A stretch of 64,000 nucleotides of DNA, from positions 186,001 through 250,000 of the forward strand of contig JALJOM010000008.1 of assembly GCA_024304885.1 (NCBI GenBank), in the 5' to 3' direction. Every line of letters begins with the position of its first letter. Position 1 is the stretch's first letter. The notes below the pieces were generated by a model that did not search any database, was not told the origin of the DNA, and worked only from the letters and a program-made list of their open reading frames with translations. This stretch comes from Beijerinckiaceae bacterium (lineage in GTDB: Bacteria; Pseudomonadota; Alphaproteobacteria; Rhizobiales; Beijerinckiaceae). This document shows, piece by piece, positions 27,804 through 36,470 of this stretch. A program made the position numbers and the translations under genes.

Positions 27804-28556
27804 TCATTCTGCGGCTTGGCGGGACGGACGCGTCCTGCCGGTGACCTCGCCTTGCAAATGGGTCACGCGCGCCTCGAGAAACTCGATCCGGTCGAGCAGC
27901 GAGCGAATCGCGTCCCCGACGGGGTCGGGCATCAGATGATGCTCGAGGTCGATCTTGCCGCCGGCGAGCATGCGGCGCTCACGGATGTCCCGGACGATAC
28001 GGCCGGGAATGCCGACGACCGTGACGCCCGGGGGCACGTCCTCGATGACGACCGAGTTGGCGCCGACCCGCGAGCCGGCTCCGACCGTGATGGGTCCGAG
28101 GATCTTGGCACCGCAGCCGACGAGGACATTGTCCTCGAGGGTCGGATGCCGCTTGCCGGGCTTCCAGGAGACGCCGCCGAGCGTCACCCCGTGATACAGG
28201 GTGACGTCGTTGCCGACGACGGCGGTCTCCCCTATCACGACGCTCGCGCCGTGATCAATGAAGAAGCGCCGCCCGATGGTCGCGCCGGGATGAATGTCGA
28301 CGTTGGAGACTAGGCGTCCGAACCAGGACAGGAACCGTCCGGCGAAGCGGAAGCCGCGCCGCCAGAGCGCATTGGCGAACCGGTGCCAGATCAGGGCATG
28401 GACGCCGGGATAGGTCAGCAAGGTCTCGAGCGTGTTGCGGGCGGCCGGGTCGCGAGCCTTGACGCAGCCGAGGTCCTCGGCAATGAGGCGCCAGATGGGC
28501 TCGGGCTTCACGCCGCTATCGCCGGACTCGACGCCCGCCGCCACCACGTTCGTCAC
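27804..28556 (-). CDS. cysE: Serine O-acetyltransferase CysE (nif-linked)
   Basis: Makes O-acetylserine for cysteine synthesis, supplying sulfur for nitrogenase clusters in nif operons. N-terminal helices, then a left-handed beta-helix with [38 protein letters not shown] and [12 protein letters not shown] hexapeptides. I chose the GTG codon with AAGGAG at 6 nt; an ATG 13 codons upstream overlaps nifV and lacks a ribosome site. The C-terminus is extended by about 40 residues (coiled [19 protein letters not shown]) relative to housekeeping CysE. Confidence 0.92.
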   Translation of the reverse strand: MTNVVAAGVESGDSGVKPEPIWRLIAEDLGCVKARDPAARNTLETLLTYPGVHALIWHRFANALWRRGFRFAGRFLSWFGRLVSNVDIHPGATIGRRFFIDHGASVVIGETAVVGNDVTLYHGVTLGGVSWKPGKRHPTLEDNVLVGCGAKILGPITVGAGSRVGANSVVIEDVPPGVTVVGIPGRIVRDIRERRMLAGGKIDLEHHLMPDPVGDAIRSLLDRIEFLEARVTHLQGEVTGRTRPSRQAAE

Positions 28557-28578
28557 GTTCGTCTCCTTCGTCTCGGCA

Positions 28579-29826
28579 TCAGGCTCGGCTCGCATGGAGG
28601 GCGAGGTCTGGCGCGCGCCGGCTCGCGCCGGCCTGCAGGCTTTCGTCGGCCTGTCGATAGAAGCTCGTCAGCATGGCGGCCGGCACGGCCCCCTTGGTGC
28701 ACTGCGCATAGGCCTTGACCTGGGCGAGGATGGCTTTCGCCTGCTCGGGCGAGACGTCGAACCCCTGCTCGCGCAGCGCGGTGACGACCGCACGCAGGCC
28801 CGAATGCTTGCCGAGAACCATGCGATGGCTGCGCCCGAGCTTGGCGGGGTCGAGCGCCTCGTAGCAGCGGCGGTTCTTCAAGAGACCATCGACATGAATG
28901 CCGGATTCGTGGGTGAAGACGGCCTCGCCGACGATCGCTTTCGCGACCGGGATCGACCGCCCCGCAGCTCGCGCGACGATCTCCGCGATCGCGGTGAGAC
29001 GCAGGAGGTCCACGCCACTCCTGGTCCCGTAGAGCGTCTCGACCGCGACGGCGACCTCCTCGAGCGGCGCATTGCCGGCGCGCTCGCCGAGCCCGACCAC
29101 GGTGACGCTCGCGTGGCGCGCCCCGGCCTTGAGCGCCGCGAGCGTATTGGCCGTCGCGAGGCCGAGGTCGTCGTGGGCGTGGATCTCGATCTCGAGATCG
29201 GTAGCGGCCCGCAGGCGCTCGATCCGGGCATAGGTGGTGAAAGGGTCGAGTACCCCGAGCGTATCGGCGAAACGGATGCGCTGCGCCCCGGCTGCGGTCG
29301 CGGCCTCGGCGACCGCGACGAGGAAATCCATGTCCGCGCGCGAGGCGTCCTCGCAGCCGACGGCGACGCGCAGGCCACGATCCAGCGCATAGGGCACGAC
29401 CTTGGCAACGAGGTCGAGCGCATGGCTCCGGCCGTGCCCGAACTTCGCCTCGAGCTGGATGTCGGAAACCGGAACGGAAAGATTGACGCTGGCGACCCCA
29501 GATGCGACCGCGGCATCGACGTCGGAGCGCAGCATGCGGCACCAGGCGCTCGCCTCGAGCGGCAGGCGCTCGCCGACGATCGCATTGATGGCGGCGATTT
29601 CCTCGGCCCCCATGGCGGGGGTCCCGGCCTCGATCTCGGCGACGCCGGCTTCGGCGAGGACACGGGCGATCGCGACCTTCTCGGCGATGGTGAAGGCGAC
29701 GCCCGGCGCTTGCTCGCCGTCGCGTAAGGTCGTGTCGTTGAGGACGATCGTCTGATTTACCGGACCTTCGAGGGCCTCCGCGTCCGGCGCTCCGGAAGCC
29801 CGCGCGTCACTGAACGATGCCGGCAT
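28579..29826 (-). CDS. nifV: Homocitrate synthase NifV
   Basis: Condenses acetyl-CoA with 2-oxoglutarate to homocitrate, the organic ligand of FeMo-cofactor. TIM-barrel signature [33 protein letters not shown] metal-ligand His motif, and [17 protein letters not shown]-terminal [14 protein letters not shown] and GKHSG. 415 residues from the ATG with AAGGGA upstream; a longer ORF start adds 21 Arg/Ser-rich residues. The AGNAPLEE and [13 protein letters not shown] forms favour NifV over isopropylmalate synthase. Confidence 0.95.
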   Translation of the reverse strand: MPASFSDARASGAPDAEALEGPVNQTIVLNDTTLRDGEQAPGVAFTIAEKVAIARVLAEAGVAEIEAGTPAMGAEEIAAINAIVGERLPLEASAWCRMLRSDVDAAVASGVASVNLSVPVSDIQLEAKFGHGRSHALDLVAKVVPYALDRGLRVAVGCEDASRADMDFLVAVAEAATAAGAQRIRFADTLGVLDPFTTYARIERLRAATDLEIEIHAHDDLGLATANTLAALKAGARHASVTVVGLGERAGNAPLEEVAVAVETLYGTRSGVDLLRLTAIAEIVARAAGRSIPVAKAIVGEAVFTHESGIHVDGLLKNRRCYEALDPAKLGRSHRMVLGKHSGLRAVVTALREQGFDVSPEQAKAILAQVKAYAQCTKGAVPAAMLTSFYRQADESLQAGASRRAPDLALHASRA

Positions 29827-29959
29827 GAGTCGTCCCTTGCCGAGGCTCGCGGAACCCGTTCGACGAGCCGACCTGTTTGCCATGCGCATTCGACCGGGGT
29901 GACAGGACCGGCTTACGGCGTCGCGCCTCGGCGACGCCGAGCGGCGGTCCGGGAAGGCG

Positions 29960-30292
29960 TCACAGGCGCGGCATGTTGGACGAGACGGGGATGACCCGGA
30001 TCATCCGGCCGGTCGCCTCGACGAGCTTCGCCTGCACCCCGTTCAAGGTCATCGACGACAAGCTGCACATGACGCAAGCGCCGGTCATCTTCACATAGAC
30101 CTTGTCGCCCTGGACGTCGATCAGCTCGCAGTCGCCCTTGTCGCGTTGCAGGTTCGGCCGGATGCTCTCGATCACCTCTGCGATCAGCGCGCGCCGCGCG
30201 GCCGCGACGGCGTCGGACACGGGCGCCTCGGGCGCAGCGGCGACTGCCTCCCCCTCGGCCTTGACCTCGACGTTCTCGGCGGAATTCAGCAT
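29960..30292 (-). CDS. NifU-like Fe-S scaffold (C-terminal Nfu domain only)
   Basis: 110 residues. A flexible Ala/Glu-rich N-terminus is followed by a NifU C-terminal domain with IESIRPNLQRDKGDCELIDV and the CxxC cluster motif GACVMCSLS (C73, C76). This is the stand-alone C-terminal part; the IscU-like and ferredoxin domains of full NifU are missing. Start supported by GAGGAG. Located between iscA and nifV, so likely delivers Fe-S clusters to nitrogenase proteins. Confidence 0.9.
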   Translation of the reverse strand: MLNSAENVEVKAEGEAVAAAPEAPVSDAVAAARRALIAEVIESIRPNLQRDKGDCELIDVQGDKVYVKMTGACVMCSLSSMTLNGVQAKLVEATGRMIRVIPVSSNMPRL

Positions 30293-30302
30293 ATCTCGCT
30301 CC

Positions 30303-30626
30303 TCAGCTGAAGGACTTGCCGCAAGAGCAAGAATTGGTGGCATTGGGGTTCTCGAAGACGAAGCCGGCGCCCTCGAGGCTCTCGACGAAGTCGATCTGCA
30401 TGCCGGCGAGCAGGGGCTGCGACAGCGAATCGACGAAAACTTTCACGTCGTCGCCGGCCTCGACGACGGTGTCCCCCTCGCGCTCCTGGGTATCGAGCCC
30501 GATCTGGTACTTGTACCCGGCACAGCCGCCCGCCTCGGCCTTCACGCGGAAGCCCGCGCCTTCCTTGCCGGACCGGAGGATCGCGGACTTCACAGCACTG
30601 AGGGCGCTGTCGGTGAGGGAAATCAT
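30303..30626 (-). CDS. A-type iron-sulfur carrier protein (IscA/HesB, nif-linked)
   Basis: 107-residue A-type carrier with the three conserved cysteines: C35 in GGCAGYKY and C100/C102 in the terminal NSCSCGKSF. Delivers Fe-S clusters to apoproteins. Start at the ATG after GGAGG; the longer open frame upstream runs through the sigma54 promoter and is not used. First gene of the nif accessory operon, 10 bp before the NifU-like gene. Confidence 0.93.
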   Translation of the reverse strand: MISLTDSALSAVKSAILRSGKEGAGFRVKAEAGGCAGYKYQIGLDTQEREGDTVVEAGDDVKVFVDSLSQPLLAGMQIDFVESLEGAGFVFENPNATNSCSCGKSFS

Positions 30627-30664
30627 CAGGATACCTCCGTCGCATTGGGTTGGCGCAAAGCGAA

Positions 30665-30680
30665 AGCAAGTTTTGCGCCA
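30665..30680 (-). promoter_or_regulatory. Sigma54 (-24/-12) promoter of the iscA-nif operon
   Basis: On the minus strand TGGCGCAAAACTTGCT fits TGGCAC-N5-TTGCW with correct GG/GC spacing. The predicted start is about 28 nt before iscA. An upstream activator site lies 62 bp further out. Confidence 0.8.
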
Positions 30681-30741
30681 GAGCAGAAGTCTTTGATTTC
30701 GCGCGATCCGGGACTCGCTGTCCGAATTTTGGGGCGCCGGG

Positions 30742-30757
30742 TGTCGAGATCCCGACA
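30742..30757 (-). promoter_or_regulatory. NifA upstream activator site
   Basis: TGTCGAGATCCCGACA is an exact TGT-N10-ACA NifA-binding motif, about 60 bp upstream of the -24 element and thus around -100 from the predicted start, the usual NifA position. The half-sites are symmetric (TGTCG/CGACA). Confidence 0.78.
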
Positions 30758-31006
30758 AGATCGGAACGCCGACATGGCCGGTGCGAACGCGCCGAGGCCC
30801 GCGCCGCAACCCAGCAAGTTTCGTGCGACTCGTGACCCGCAGGACCGTTGCGTGGACGACGGGTCGGCTCGCTTTTCGATGTCGGGGGAATAAAGACCCC
30901 GCCGGGTGGGTCGGGGATTGCGTCGCACAAACGAACATGGTGCGACGGAGCGGAGCGAAGTCGATCCCGCGCGATGGGTTGGCGGGCGGCGTCGCGCCGA
31001 AGAAAA

Positions 31007-31093
31007 TGGTGCGGGCGGTCGGAATCGAACCGACACTCTGTCACCAGAACCGGATTTTGAGTCCGGCGCGTCTACCAGTTCCGCCACGCCCGC
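31007..31093 (-). tRNA. tRNA-Leu (CAA)
   Basis: Read on the minus strand, the gene begins GCGGGCGTGGCGGAACTGG; the 7-bp acceptor stem pairs with CGCCCGC near the 3' end. The anticodon loop CTCAAAA gives anticodon CAA; a long variable arm follows as in class II tRNAs, then the T arm GTTCGATTC. A genomically encoded ACCA end is present (31007-31010). Length 87 nt. Confidence 0.96.
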
Positions 31094-31405
31094 CTGCCCG
31101 CCCGCCGCGGATGGCTCGGGGGGCTCGGTCGGGCATCACGTAGCGGATCCCGGCATTTGTCGCAACCGCGGCAAGGACTCGTTGTGCATCCTCGAAACCT
31201 GCGCCGTTTCGTGATGCCGGTTTCAGCCTTCGCTCGAGCCATCGAGACCATGATTCGACCGCCACCGACCCGACAAATCGGGGACACGACCGACCGCGTG
31301 CGCAATCGCACAGAAAAGGGGCAGGTCTCGGCCTAACGTCCGAAGCGGATCGAGGCGGCGGCCCGGCTCGGCGGGTTCGGAAAGCCTTCGGGGAGCAAGA
31401 GAGCA
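31094..31405. other. Intergenic region without recognised gene
   Basis: About 310 bp between tRNA-Leu and the small secreted protein. No ORF with convincing start or family signal; the promoter of the tRNA must lie at its left end on the minus strand. Confidence 0.5.
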
Positions 31406-31651
31406 ATGGGACGGTTCGTTCTCGCAATTTCGATGGCTTTCGCCGTGATCGTCACCACGGCTCGGGCCGAAAGTGTTGGCCCGAGCACCGGCGTTTCGAA
31501 AAGCACGGTCTCCGGCGAGAACGGGACCGTGAGCAAGGGAAGCCGCGCACCGTCCGACGGGGCCGGCGCGCCAGCTCCGGTCAAGACTCAGCCGCTATCC
31601 AGGCCACAGGTCCGGTTCGCCGGCTATGACCTTCCAATGCAGCGCGCGTAG
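31406..31651 (+). CDS. Small predicted secreted protein
   Basis: 81 residues with a clear signal peptide (MGRFVLAISMAFAVIVTTARA, cleavage after ARA). The mature part of about 60 residues is Ser/Gly/Pro-rich, probably unstructured, ending in GYDLPMQRA. No recognised family. The purine-rich AGCAAGAGAG before the ATG is a weak ribosome site. It could be a spurious ORF, but the signal peptide argues for a real gene. Confidence 0.45.
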   Translation: MGRFVLAISMAFAVIVTTARAESVGPSTGVSKSTVSGENGTVSKGSRAPSDGAGAPAPVKTQPLSRPQVRFAGYDLPMQRA

Positions 31652-31808
31652 CGCGTTCCGGGGTCCGATCGCGTCCAAAGCTTCGAGCCGCAAGGTCCCT
31701 TGAGCAATTTGGCCTGCTGACACGACGCTTTTCCCATCACCTAGTCGCAACATCTCGGGCGAGCAGGACGAGGAGCGTGGCCCGGCCAGACCCCGGTCGG
31801 GCCGCGCT

Positions 31809-31926
31809 CTAGAGCGGGCTACGGGTGGAAAACCGCTGTACACTTTTCCGCATTCCGCTCTAAACTTTTGCGATCGATCACGTTTCATGACTTTGGATCG
31901 AGTCGATCCAAAGTCATCGTGATCTG
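31809..31926. repeat. Family A intergenic repeat, internally deleted
   Basis: 118-bp copy: CTAGAGCGGGCTACGGGTGG, then AAAACCGCTGTACACTTTTCCGC and TTTGGATCGAGTCGATCCAAA. The CGCAATCGCG...GATTGCGTAAAC middle is missing. The frameshifted thioredoxin-like ORF runs into it. Confidence 0.88.
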
Positions 31927-32510
31927 GGTATCGTGTCGATTGCTCGTGGGTCAGCTCCGCGCAACCTTCCACTTGATCGAGCAGCCGACGGACGGGTCTG
32001 ATCGGCGGGGGCCGTGCCGGTCGCCGCGACGGCACGCATCGCCTCGACGAGCTCGCGGCGGGCTCCGGCCGGCGGCGGCGTCGTGCGCCCTTCATCGAGC
32101 CGGCCCCGATATTTCAGCCTGCGCTCGCGGTCGTAGCCGAAGAAATCCGGCGTGCAGACCGCGCCATAGGCGCGTGCGATCTCCTGCGACTCGTCGTGTA
32201 GGTAGGGGAACGGCAGCTCATGCGCCGCCGCGAACGCCTTCATGTTGTCGAAGGAATCTTCTGGATAATCGGCGGCGTCGTTCGAGCAGATCGCGGCGAA
32301 ACCGATCCCTTCCGCCATGAGGACGCGCGCATCGGCGACGAGCCGGTCGATCACGGCTTTGACATAAGGACAATGGTTGCAGATGAAGACGATGACCGTG
32401 CCGTTGCGGCCCGCGACGTCGTCGAGCCCGTAGCTGTTCCCGTCGGTCCCAGGAAGATGGAACGCCACGGCAGGTGCGCCCAGCGTCGTCGGGGCATAGG
32501 TCACGGCCAT
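31914..32510 (-). CDS. Thioredoxin/peroxiredoxin-like protein with frameshifted C-terminus
   Basis: AhpC/TSA-like fold protein with a CNHCPYVKA motif (FICNHCPYV) near residue 45, DAADYPEDSFDNM, and TPDFFGYD. Relatives end in a GCSIKW motif. Here the +1 alternative frame reads SVGCSIKWKVARS and stops at 31951, while the actual frame leaves it at a GGG run (about 31994-31996) and reads on into the family A repeat. Restoring one base there rejoins the family C-terminus. ATG follows GGAGG. The catalytic part is intact, so function may be kept; alternatively this is a homopolymer sequencing error. Confidence 0.8.
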   Translation of the reverse strand: MAVTYAPTTLGAPAVAFHLPGTDGNSYGLDDVAGRNGTVIVFICNHCPYVKAVIDRLVADARVLMAEGIGFAAICSNDAADYPEDSFDNMKAFAAAHELPFPYLHDESQEIARAYGAVCTPDFFGYDRERRLKYRGRLDEGRTTPPPAGARRELVEAMRAVAATGTAPADQTRPSAARSSGRLRGADPRAIDTIPRSR

Positions 32511-32734
32511 GAAGCACCTCCAGTCTCGGTTCGAGGCACGAGGATGGGTCCTCGGCCCGGGGTGGTCAAGGGCGCCGCGGACGCCTTCGCCGACCGTCGT
32601 AACCACTGGGGAGACCGTGACGGTTTTCATTGGACCCGGAGGTCCGACCGCCGTAACGGAAGGGCGGATGTGTCGCGAGCGATGACCGGTGCACGTTCCA
32701 AATAGACACTCCGAACCGGGAGGGCAGGGCGAGC

Positions 32735-34999
32735 ATGTCGAAACGAGGTCGCGATAGGGCAATTGCGCGCGCCTTGGCCGCGCGAGGCGGGCGAGGAGCG
32801 GTGTCCGCGCGAGGAACCGGGCTCGTCGACGGCCGTGCCGCGCCCGCGGGATCCGGCTTTGTCGCTGCTGCGGCCTGGGTTTCCTATCTCCTGGCCCTCG
32901 CCTTCATCGCGATCACGGTTCTCGGCGTCACGCATCGGGACCTTTTCCTGGAATCCCCGGTCAGGCTCCCGCTCCTCGGCACCGAGATGCCGCTTCGAGC
33001 CTTCTTCGTCCTGGCGCCGATCGCCTGTCTCTTCCTCCACGCCTTCGCTCTCGTCCAATCCGCCCGAGTCGCTGGGCGAACCGGCGCCGCGCCCGAGCCG
33101 AGCGAGGGCCCCGTCGCTGCTCTGTCGCAGGGGCTCGCCTTTTGCGCGCTCGCCGTGGCGCCGGTGCTCCTGCTCCTCCTGGTCCTCGTCCAATACTTGC
33201 CGGCTCACGACGAGCCGGTCACCTGGCTGCACCGGTTCGCGGTCCTCGCCGACGTGGTGCTGATCTGGTTCCTTTGGCCGGCGATCACCCCGCCACGGGA
33301 ACGGCTCGAACATCCCGGCCCGCGACGTCGTCCCGGGCTCTTGATCGCGGGGTTCGTCCCGATCGGCCTCGCCTTCACGGCCGCGACCTTTCCCGGCGAA
33401 TGGCTCGACGACCTCGTCGGCCGGCGGCAATGGCTTCCGATCGGTCGAGCGACCGGGCCCGACGGTCAGGGCGAAACCGGCTGGACCTCTTTCCATGATC
33501 TTTTGTTCCACGGCGCGATCGACGAGGTCGGTCGCCGGCGCGCGAGCCCCTTCTCGAACACGCTCGTCCTTCCGGGGCTCGATGGCCCCGCGGCGGCGGG
33601 GCTCGCCGATCCGACGGCGCTGGAGTCGGCACGTGCCACGCTCGTGCTTCGCGGGCGCCGTCTCGAAGGCGCGGTCCTGATCGGCACGGATCTGCGCAAG
33701 GCGGATCTGTCCGGCGCGCGGCTCGACGGCGCGCGCCTCGACCGAGCCGACCTACAGGGCGCGACGCTGGAGGATGCGAGGCTCGCCCGCGCGACGCTCG
33801 TCGAGGCGACGCTCGGTGGGGCACTTTTGAAGCTCGCGCGGCTCCAGGACGCGCGGCTCGACGGGGCTCAGGCGCGCGGCGCCTCTTTCGTCAGCGCGCA
33901 GCTCCAGGGCGCGAGCCTGAAGGAGGCGCAGCTGCAGGATGCGGCGCTCGGCAGTGCGCAGCTCCAAGGTGCGTCCCTCGTAGGCGCGCGGCTCGAAGGC
34001 GCGACGCTCACCGATGTGCAGATGCAGGGCGCGAAGCTCGACAGCGCCGAGCTGCAAGACGCCGTGCTCGACCATGCCCAGATGCAGGGAGCCTCGCTCG
34101 CGGCCGCGCGGCTTCAAGGCGCCTCCCTTCTCGGGGCGCAGCTTCAAGGTGTGACCCTCGACCGTGCCGAGCTGCAGGGAACCATCCTGCTCGGAGCAAA
34201 TCTCGCCGGGGCCTCGCTCGCGCGCGCCGCGCTTCAGGGCGTTGTGCTCCGGGATGCCGTGCTTCGGGGTGCCACGCTCGACGATGCGCAAGCGCAAGGA
34301 GCGGTGCTGGACTATGCGCAGCTTCACGGCGCCTCGCTGCGCGGGGCGCAACTCCAGGGTGCGAGCCTGCGCGAGGCCATGCTGATCGGGACGAGCCTCG
34401 AACGCGCCAATGTCTGGCGGGCGAGAGCCGAGGGGGTGACGGCGCAGGCGGTCTACATGGAGGGGATCGAGGACGCCCCGCCTGTGCCGCCCGCGGTGCT
34501 GCCTTCGAGCCTCTCGGCTCGGCCGGACGGAGCCGAGCAAGGCGGCACCCAGGCGGCCTACGCGGCCCTGAAGGCCCTGATCGTGCACGAAATGCCGAAG
34601 GCCCAGAAACGCAAGGACGTGATGAGCCGGATCGAGGTGCTCGACCCGGCGACGGTGGTCGCCGATACGGGCGCGGTCGCGGCGCTCGGCCTCGGCCGGG
34701 TCGACGAGGAAACCTATCGGAAGGTGATGGCGGACGGGCTCGTTCACCTCGCCTGCGCGGGCGGCGACTTCGATCGCGACATCGTTCGCGGCCTCGCTCG
34801 CAGCCGCCGGATCGACGACGCGGGACCCTTCGCGCCGGGCGTCGTCGAATCGATTCTCGTGCCGGACTGCCCGGTGTTCGCGACGCTCACGCAGGCCGAC
34901 AGGCAAGCACTCGGCACGGCGACCGGGGGGGCAGCCTCACCGCCGTCCGGCCCGACGGACGTACGTAACACGCCGCGCGGCGCGGACGCTGCTCCCTAG
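32735..34999 (+). CDS. Membrane-anchored pentapeptide-repeat protein
   Basis: 754 residues. N-terminal region with several hydrophobic helices (AAAWVSYLLALAFIAITVLG; FFVLAPIACLFLHAFALV; APVLLLLLVLVQYL; LADVVLIWFLW; LLIAGFVPIGLAFTAA). From about residue 300 to 580 follow dozens of A(L/D)xxA-type pentapeptides with Leu at the centre (LQGASLKEAQLQDAALGSA). The C-terminal 170 residues are soluble, with conserved-looking KRKDVMSRIEVLDP. The order is opposite to the pentapeptide protein at 15277, whose membrane part is C-terminal. Function unknown. Its TAG stop is formed by the adjoining repeat. Confidence 0.85.
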   Translation: MSKRGRDRAIARALAARGGRGAVSARGTGLVDGRAAPAGSGFVAAAAWVSYLLALAFIAITVLGVTHRDLFLESPVRLPLLGTEMPLRAFFVLAPIACLFLHAFALVQSARVAGRTGAAPEPSEGPVAALSQGLAFCALAVAPVLLLLLVLVQYLPAHDEPVTWLHRFAVLADVVLIWFLWPAITPPRERLEHPGPRRRPGLLIAGFVPIGLAFTAATFPGEWLDDLVGRRQWLPIGRATGPDGQGETGWTSFHDLLFHGAIDEVGRRRASPFSNTLVLPGLDGPAAAGLADPTALESARATLVLRGRRLEGAVLIGTDLRKADLSGARLDGARLDRADLQGATLEDARLARATLVEATLGGALLKLARLQDARLDGAQARGASFVSAQLQGASLKEAQLQDAALGSAQLQGASLVGARLEGATLTDVQMQGAKLDSAELQDAVLDHAQMQGASLAAARLQGASLLGAQLQGVTLDRAELQGTILLGANLAGASLARAALQGVVLRDAVLRGATLDDAQAQGAVLDYAQLHGASLRGAQLQGASLREAMLIGTSLERANVWRARAEGVTAQAVYMEGIEDAPPVPPAVLPSSLSARPDGAEQGGTQAAYAALKALIVHEMPKAQKRKDVMSRIEVLDPATVVADTGAVAALGLGRVDEETYRKVMADGLVHLACAGGDFDRDIVRGLARSRRIDDAGPFAPGVVESILVPDCPVFATLTQADRQALGTATGGAASPPSGPTDVRNTPRGADAAP

Positions 35000-35150
35000 A
35001 GCGGGATGAGGGAAAGCGTACAGCGGTTTTCCGGCGCAATCGCGTTTACGCAGATTGCGTAAACTTATCTGCCTATCCCGCTCTGAACATTTGGAATCGA
35101 TCACGTTTCCTGACTTCGGATCGACTCGATCCAAAGTCGTCGTGATCTAG
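34996..35150. repeat. Family A intergenic repeat, full length
   Basis: CTAGAGCGGGATGAGGGAAAG at the left edge and GTCGTGATCTAG at the right. Contains the CGCAATCGCGTTTACGCAGATTGCG inner hairpin. The left CTAG encodes the stop codon of the pentapeptide-repeat gene. Confidence 0.92.
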
Positions 35151-35245
35151 GCTCCGGCTTCCGCGCCCGATTGCATGATCATTGCTTTCCCGTTTCCGCA
35201 GAAATCCGGGACCGCGACGCGAGCCCCGGAGCGGAGACAATCGAC

Positions 35246-35515
35246 ATGTTGCCCACGATCGTCATGGTCGACGGAGTGCCGCGCTGCGTGATCCGGCCGA
35301 CCGACAAGAAGGACCTCGATCGCTTCATCAGGAACGCGAAGAAATATCTTCAGGCCGGGAACGAGGAGGCCAAGGTGACCCATCGGCCGGCCGACGACGC
35401 CGAGTCGGCGAGATGGCGAGAAGGCTTCAACCTGCACAAGGCCTGGGGCGGCGCCGACGAGACCTATTTCGGCCTGCCGATCTTCGACCCGGCTCCACCG
35501 CCCCCTGCGGCGTGA
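35246..35515 (+). CDS. Small hypothetical protein
   Basis: 89 residues (MLPTIVMVDGVPRCVIRPTD; DLDRFIRNAKKYLQAG), soluble, ending in a Pro-rich DPAPPPPAA tail. ATG preceded by GCGGAGA. I do not recognise the family. The regular Lys/Asp pattern and ribosome site suggest a true gene. It is convergent with the DUF3891 gene. Confidence 0.55.
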   Translation: MLPTIVMVDGVPRCVIRPTDKKDLDRFIRNAKKYLQAGNEEAKVTHRPADDAESARWREGFNLHKAWGGADETYFGLPIFDPAPPPPAA

Positions 35516-35554
35516 CCGAGCGGCTCGGCTTCTGCGGACGCCCGAGCGGCCGCT

Positions 35555-36367
35555 TCAGCGGGGACGCAGCTCGGCTTCGATGAGGACACCGGCGCTCGGA
35601 TCGGCGAGCGCGCGCCGCATCGAGGCCTCGTTGGAGAAACGTCCGCGGAGGCGACGGCCCTCGCAGACGACGTGGCATCTGTCTGTCGCGAAGGGCCAAG
35701 GATCGAGGACGAGATCGTCGACTCTGCCACCATGTGAACGGAGCCGCAAGTCTACGAGCTCGCGCCCGTCGGTCGACACGCCGGGGATCACCGCAACGCC
35801 GTCCACGCCCCAGCAAATCGCGAGCGACAGGAAATCCACCGCATAGATCAGGAGACGGTTGCGCTCGGCCGCTTCCGGCGTGGCGAGACCGCGATATCGT
35901 GGCTCGTCGGCGACCGCGGCGAGCAGCTCTTCCCGAAAAATCACCTGCTCGTCGAGAAAGGCCTGCATCTCGCGGCGCCCCGCATCGCCTGTGGAACCGT
36001 CCCCGGGCGGCTTGCGCGAGCGCGCGAGGAGCGCGTGGATCGTGTGGGCATGAAGCGAGACCAGGAGGGCGGGATAGCGGCCGTAGGCGAGCGCGGCTTC
36101 GATCCCCGAGGACCACAGAGCGACCCGGGTCTCGAGATCGATCTCGCGGAACTCGTGCGGCAAGCCGGTCGTTGGATTCAACGTCGGATGCCGTTCCCAT
36201 TCGAGCCAAGCGATATCGTGCTGCTCGGCGCCGAGGCAGACCTCGTCATAGGGCTCCGGCGCCGCGAAGGATTCGTTGCCCCAAGCTCGCGCGAGCTGGC
36301 CGGAGAGCCAGGCATGGGAGGGTTGCGGGATCGCGACGACGTCGTTGCCTTCCTTTCTGAACAGCAT
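35555..36367 (-). CDS. DUF3891 family protein
   Basis: 270-residue protein of unknown function. Family features are the N-terminal QPSHAWLSGQLARAWGN, EQHDIAWLEWERHP, and VSLHAHTIHALLA with HD-like His/Asp residues that resemble a metal-binding hydrolase fold. ATG preceded by AGGTGG. A 54-codon upstream extension overlaps the uvrB start region and is rejected. Divergent from uvrB. Confidence 0.82.
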   Translation of the reverse strand: MLFRKEGNDVVAIPQPSHAWLSGQLARAWGNESFAAPEPYDEVCLGAEQHDIAWLEWERHPTLNPTTGLPHEFREIDLETRVALWSSGIEAALAYGRYPALLVSLHAHTIHALLARSRKPPGDGSTGDAGRREMQAFLDEQVIFREELLAAVADEPRYRGLATPEAAERNRLLIYAVDFLSLAICWGVDGVAVIPGVSTDGRELVDLRLRSHGGRVDDLVLDPWPFATDRCHVVCEGRRLRGRFSNEASMRRALADPSAGVLIEAELRPR

Positions 36368-36470
36368 GATCCCACCTGATCCGTGAAGGCTTTTCCAACC
36401 CGCGCGGCGCGAATTCGTTCCTCGCGGGATCCCCTTTGATCGGTGCCCGATTCGAGCCCATATTGGCGGC

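Noticed and set aside
31007-31405. tRNA-Leu as an integration (att) site
   Set aside because: I looked for a repeated 3' tRNA segment and an integrase nearby and found neither.
33700-34430. Tandem repeat suspected to be a minisatellite or CRISPR
   Set aside because: 15- and 30-bp periodicity is explained by in-frame pentapeptide repeats.
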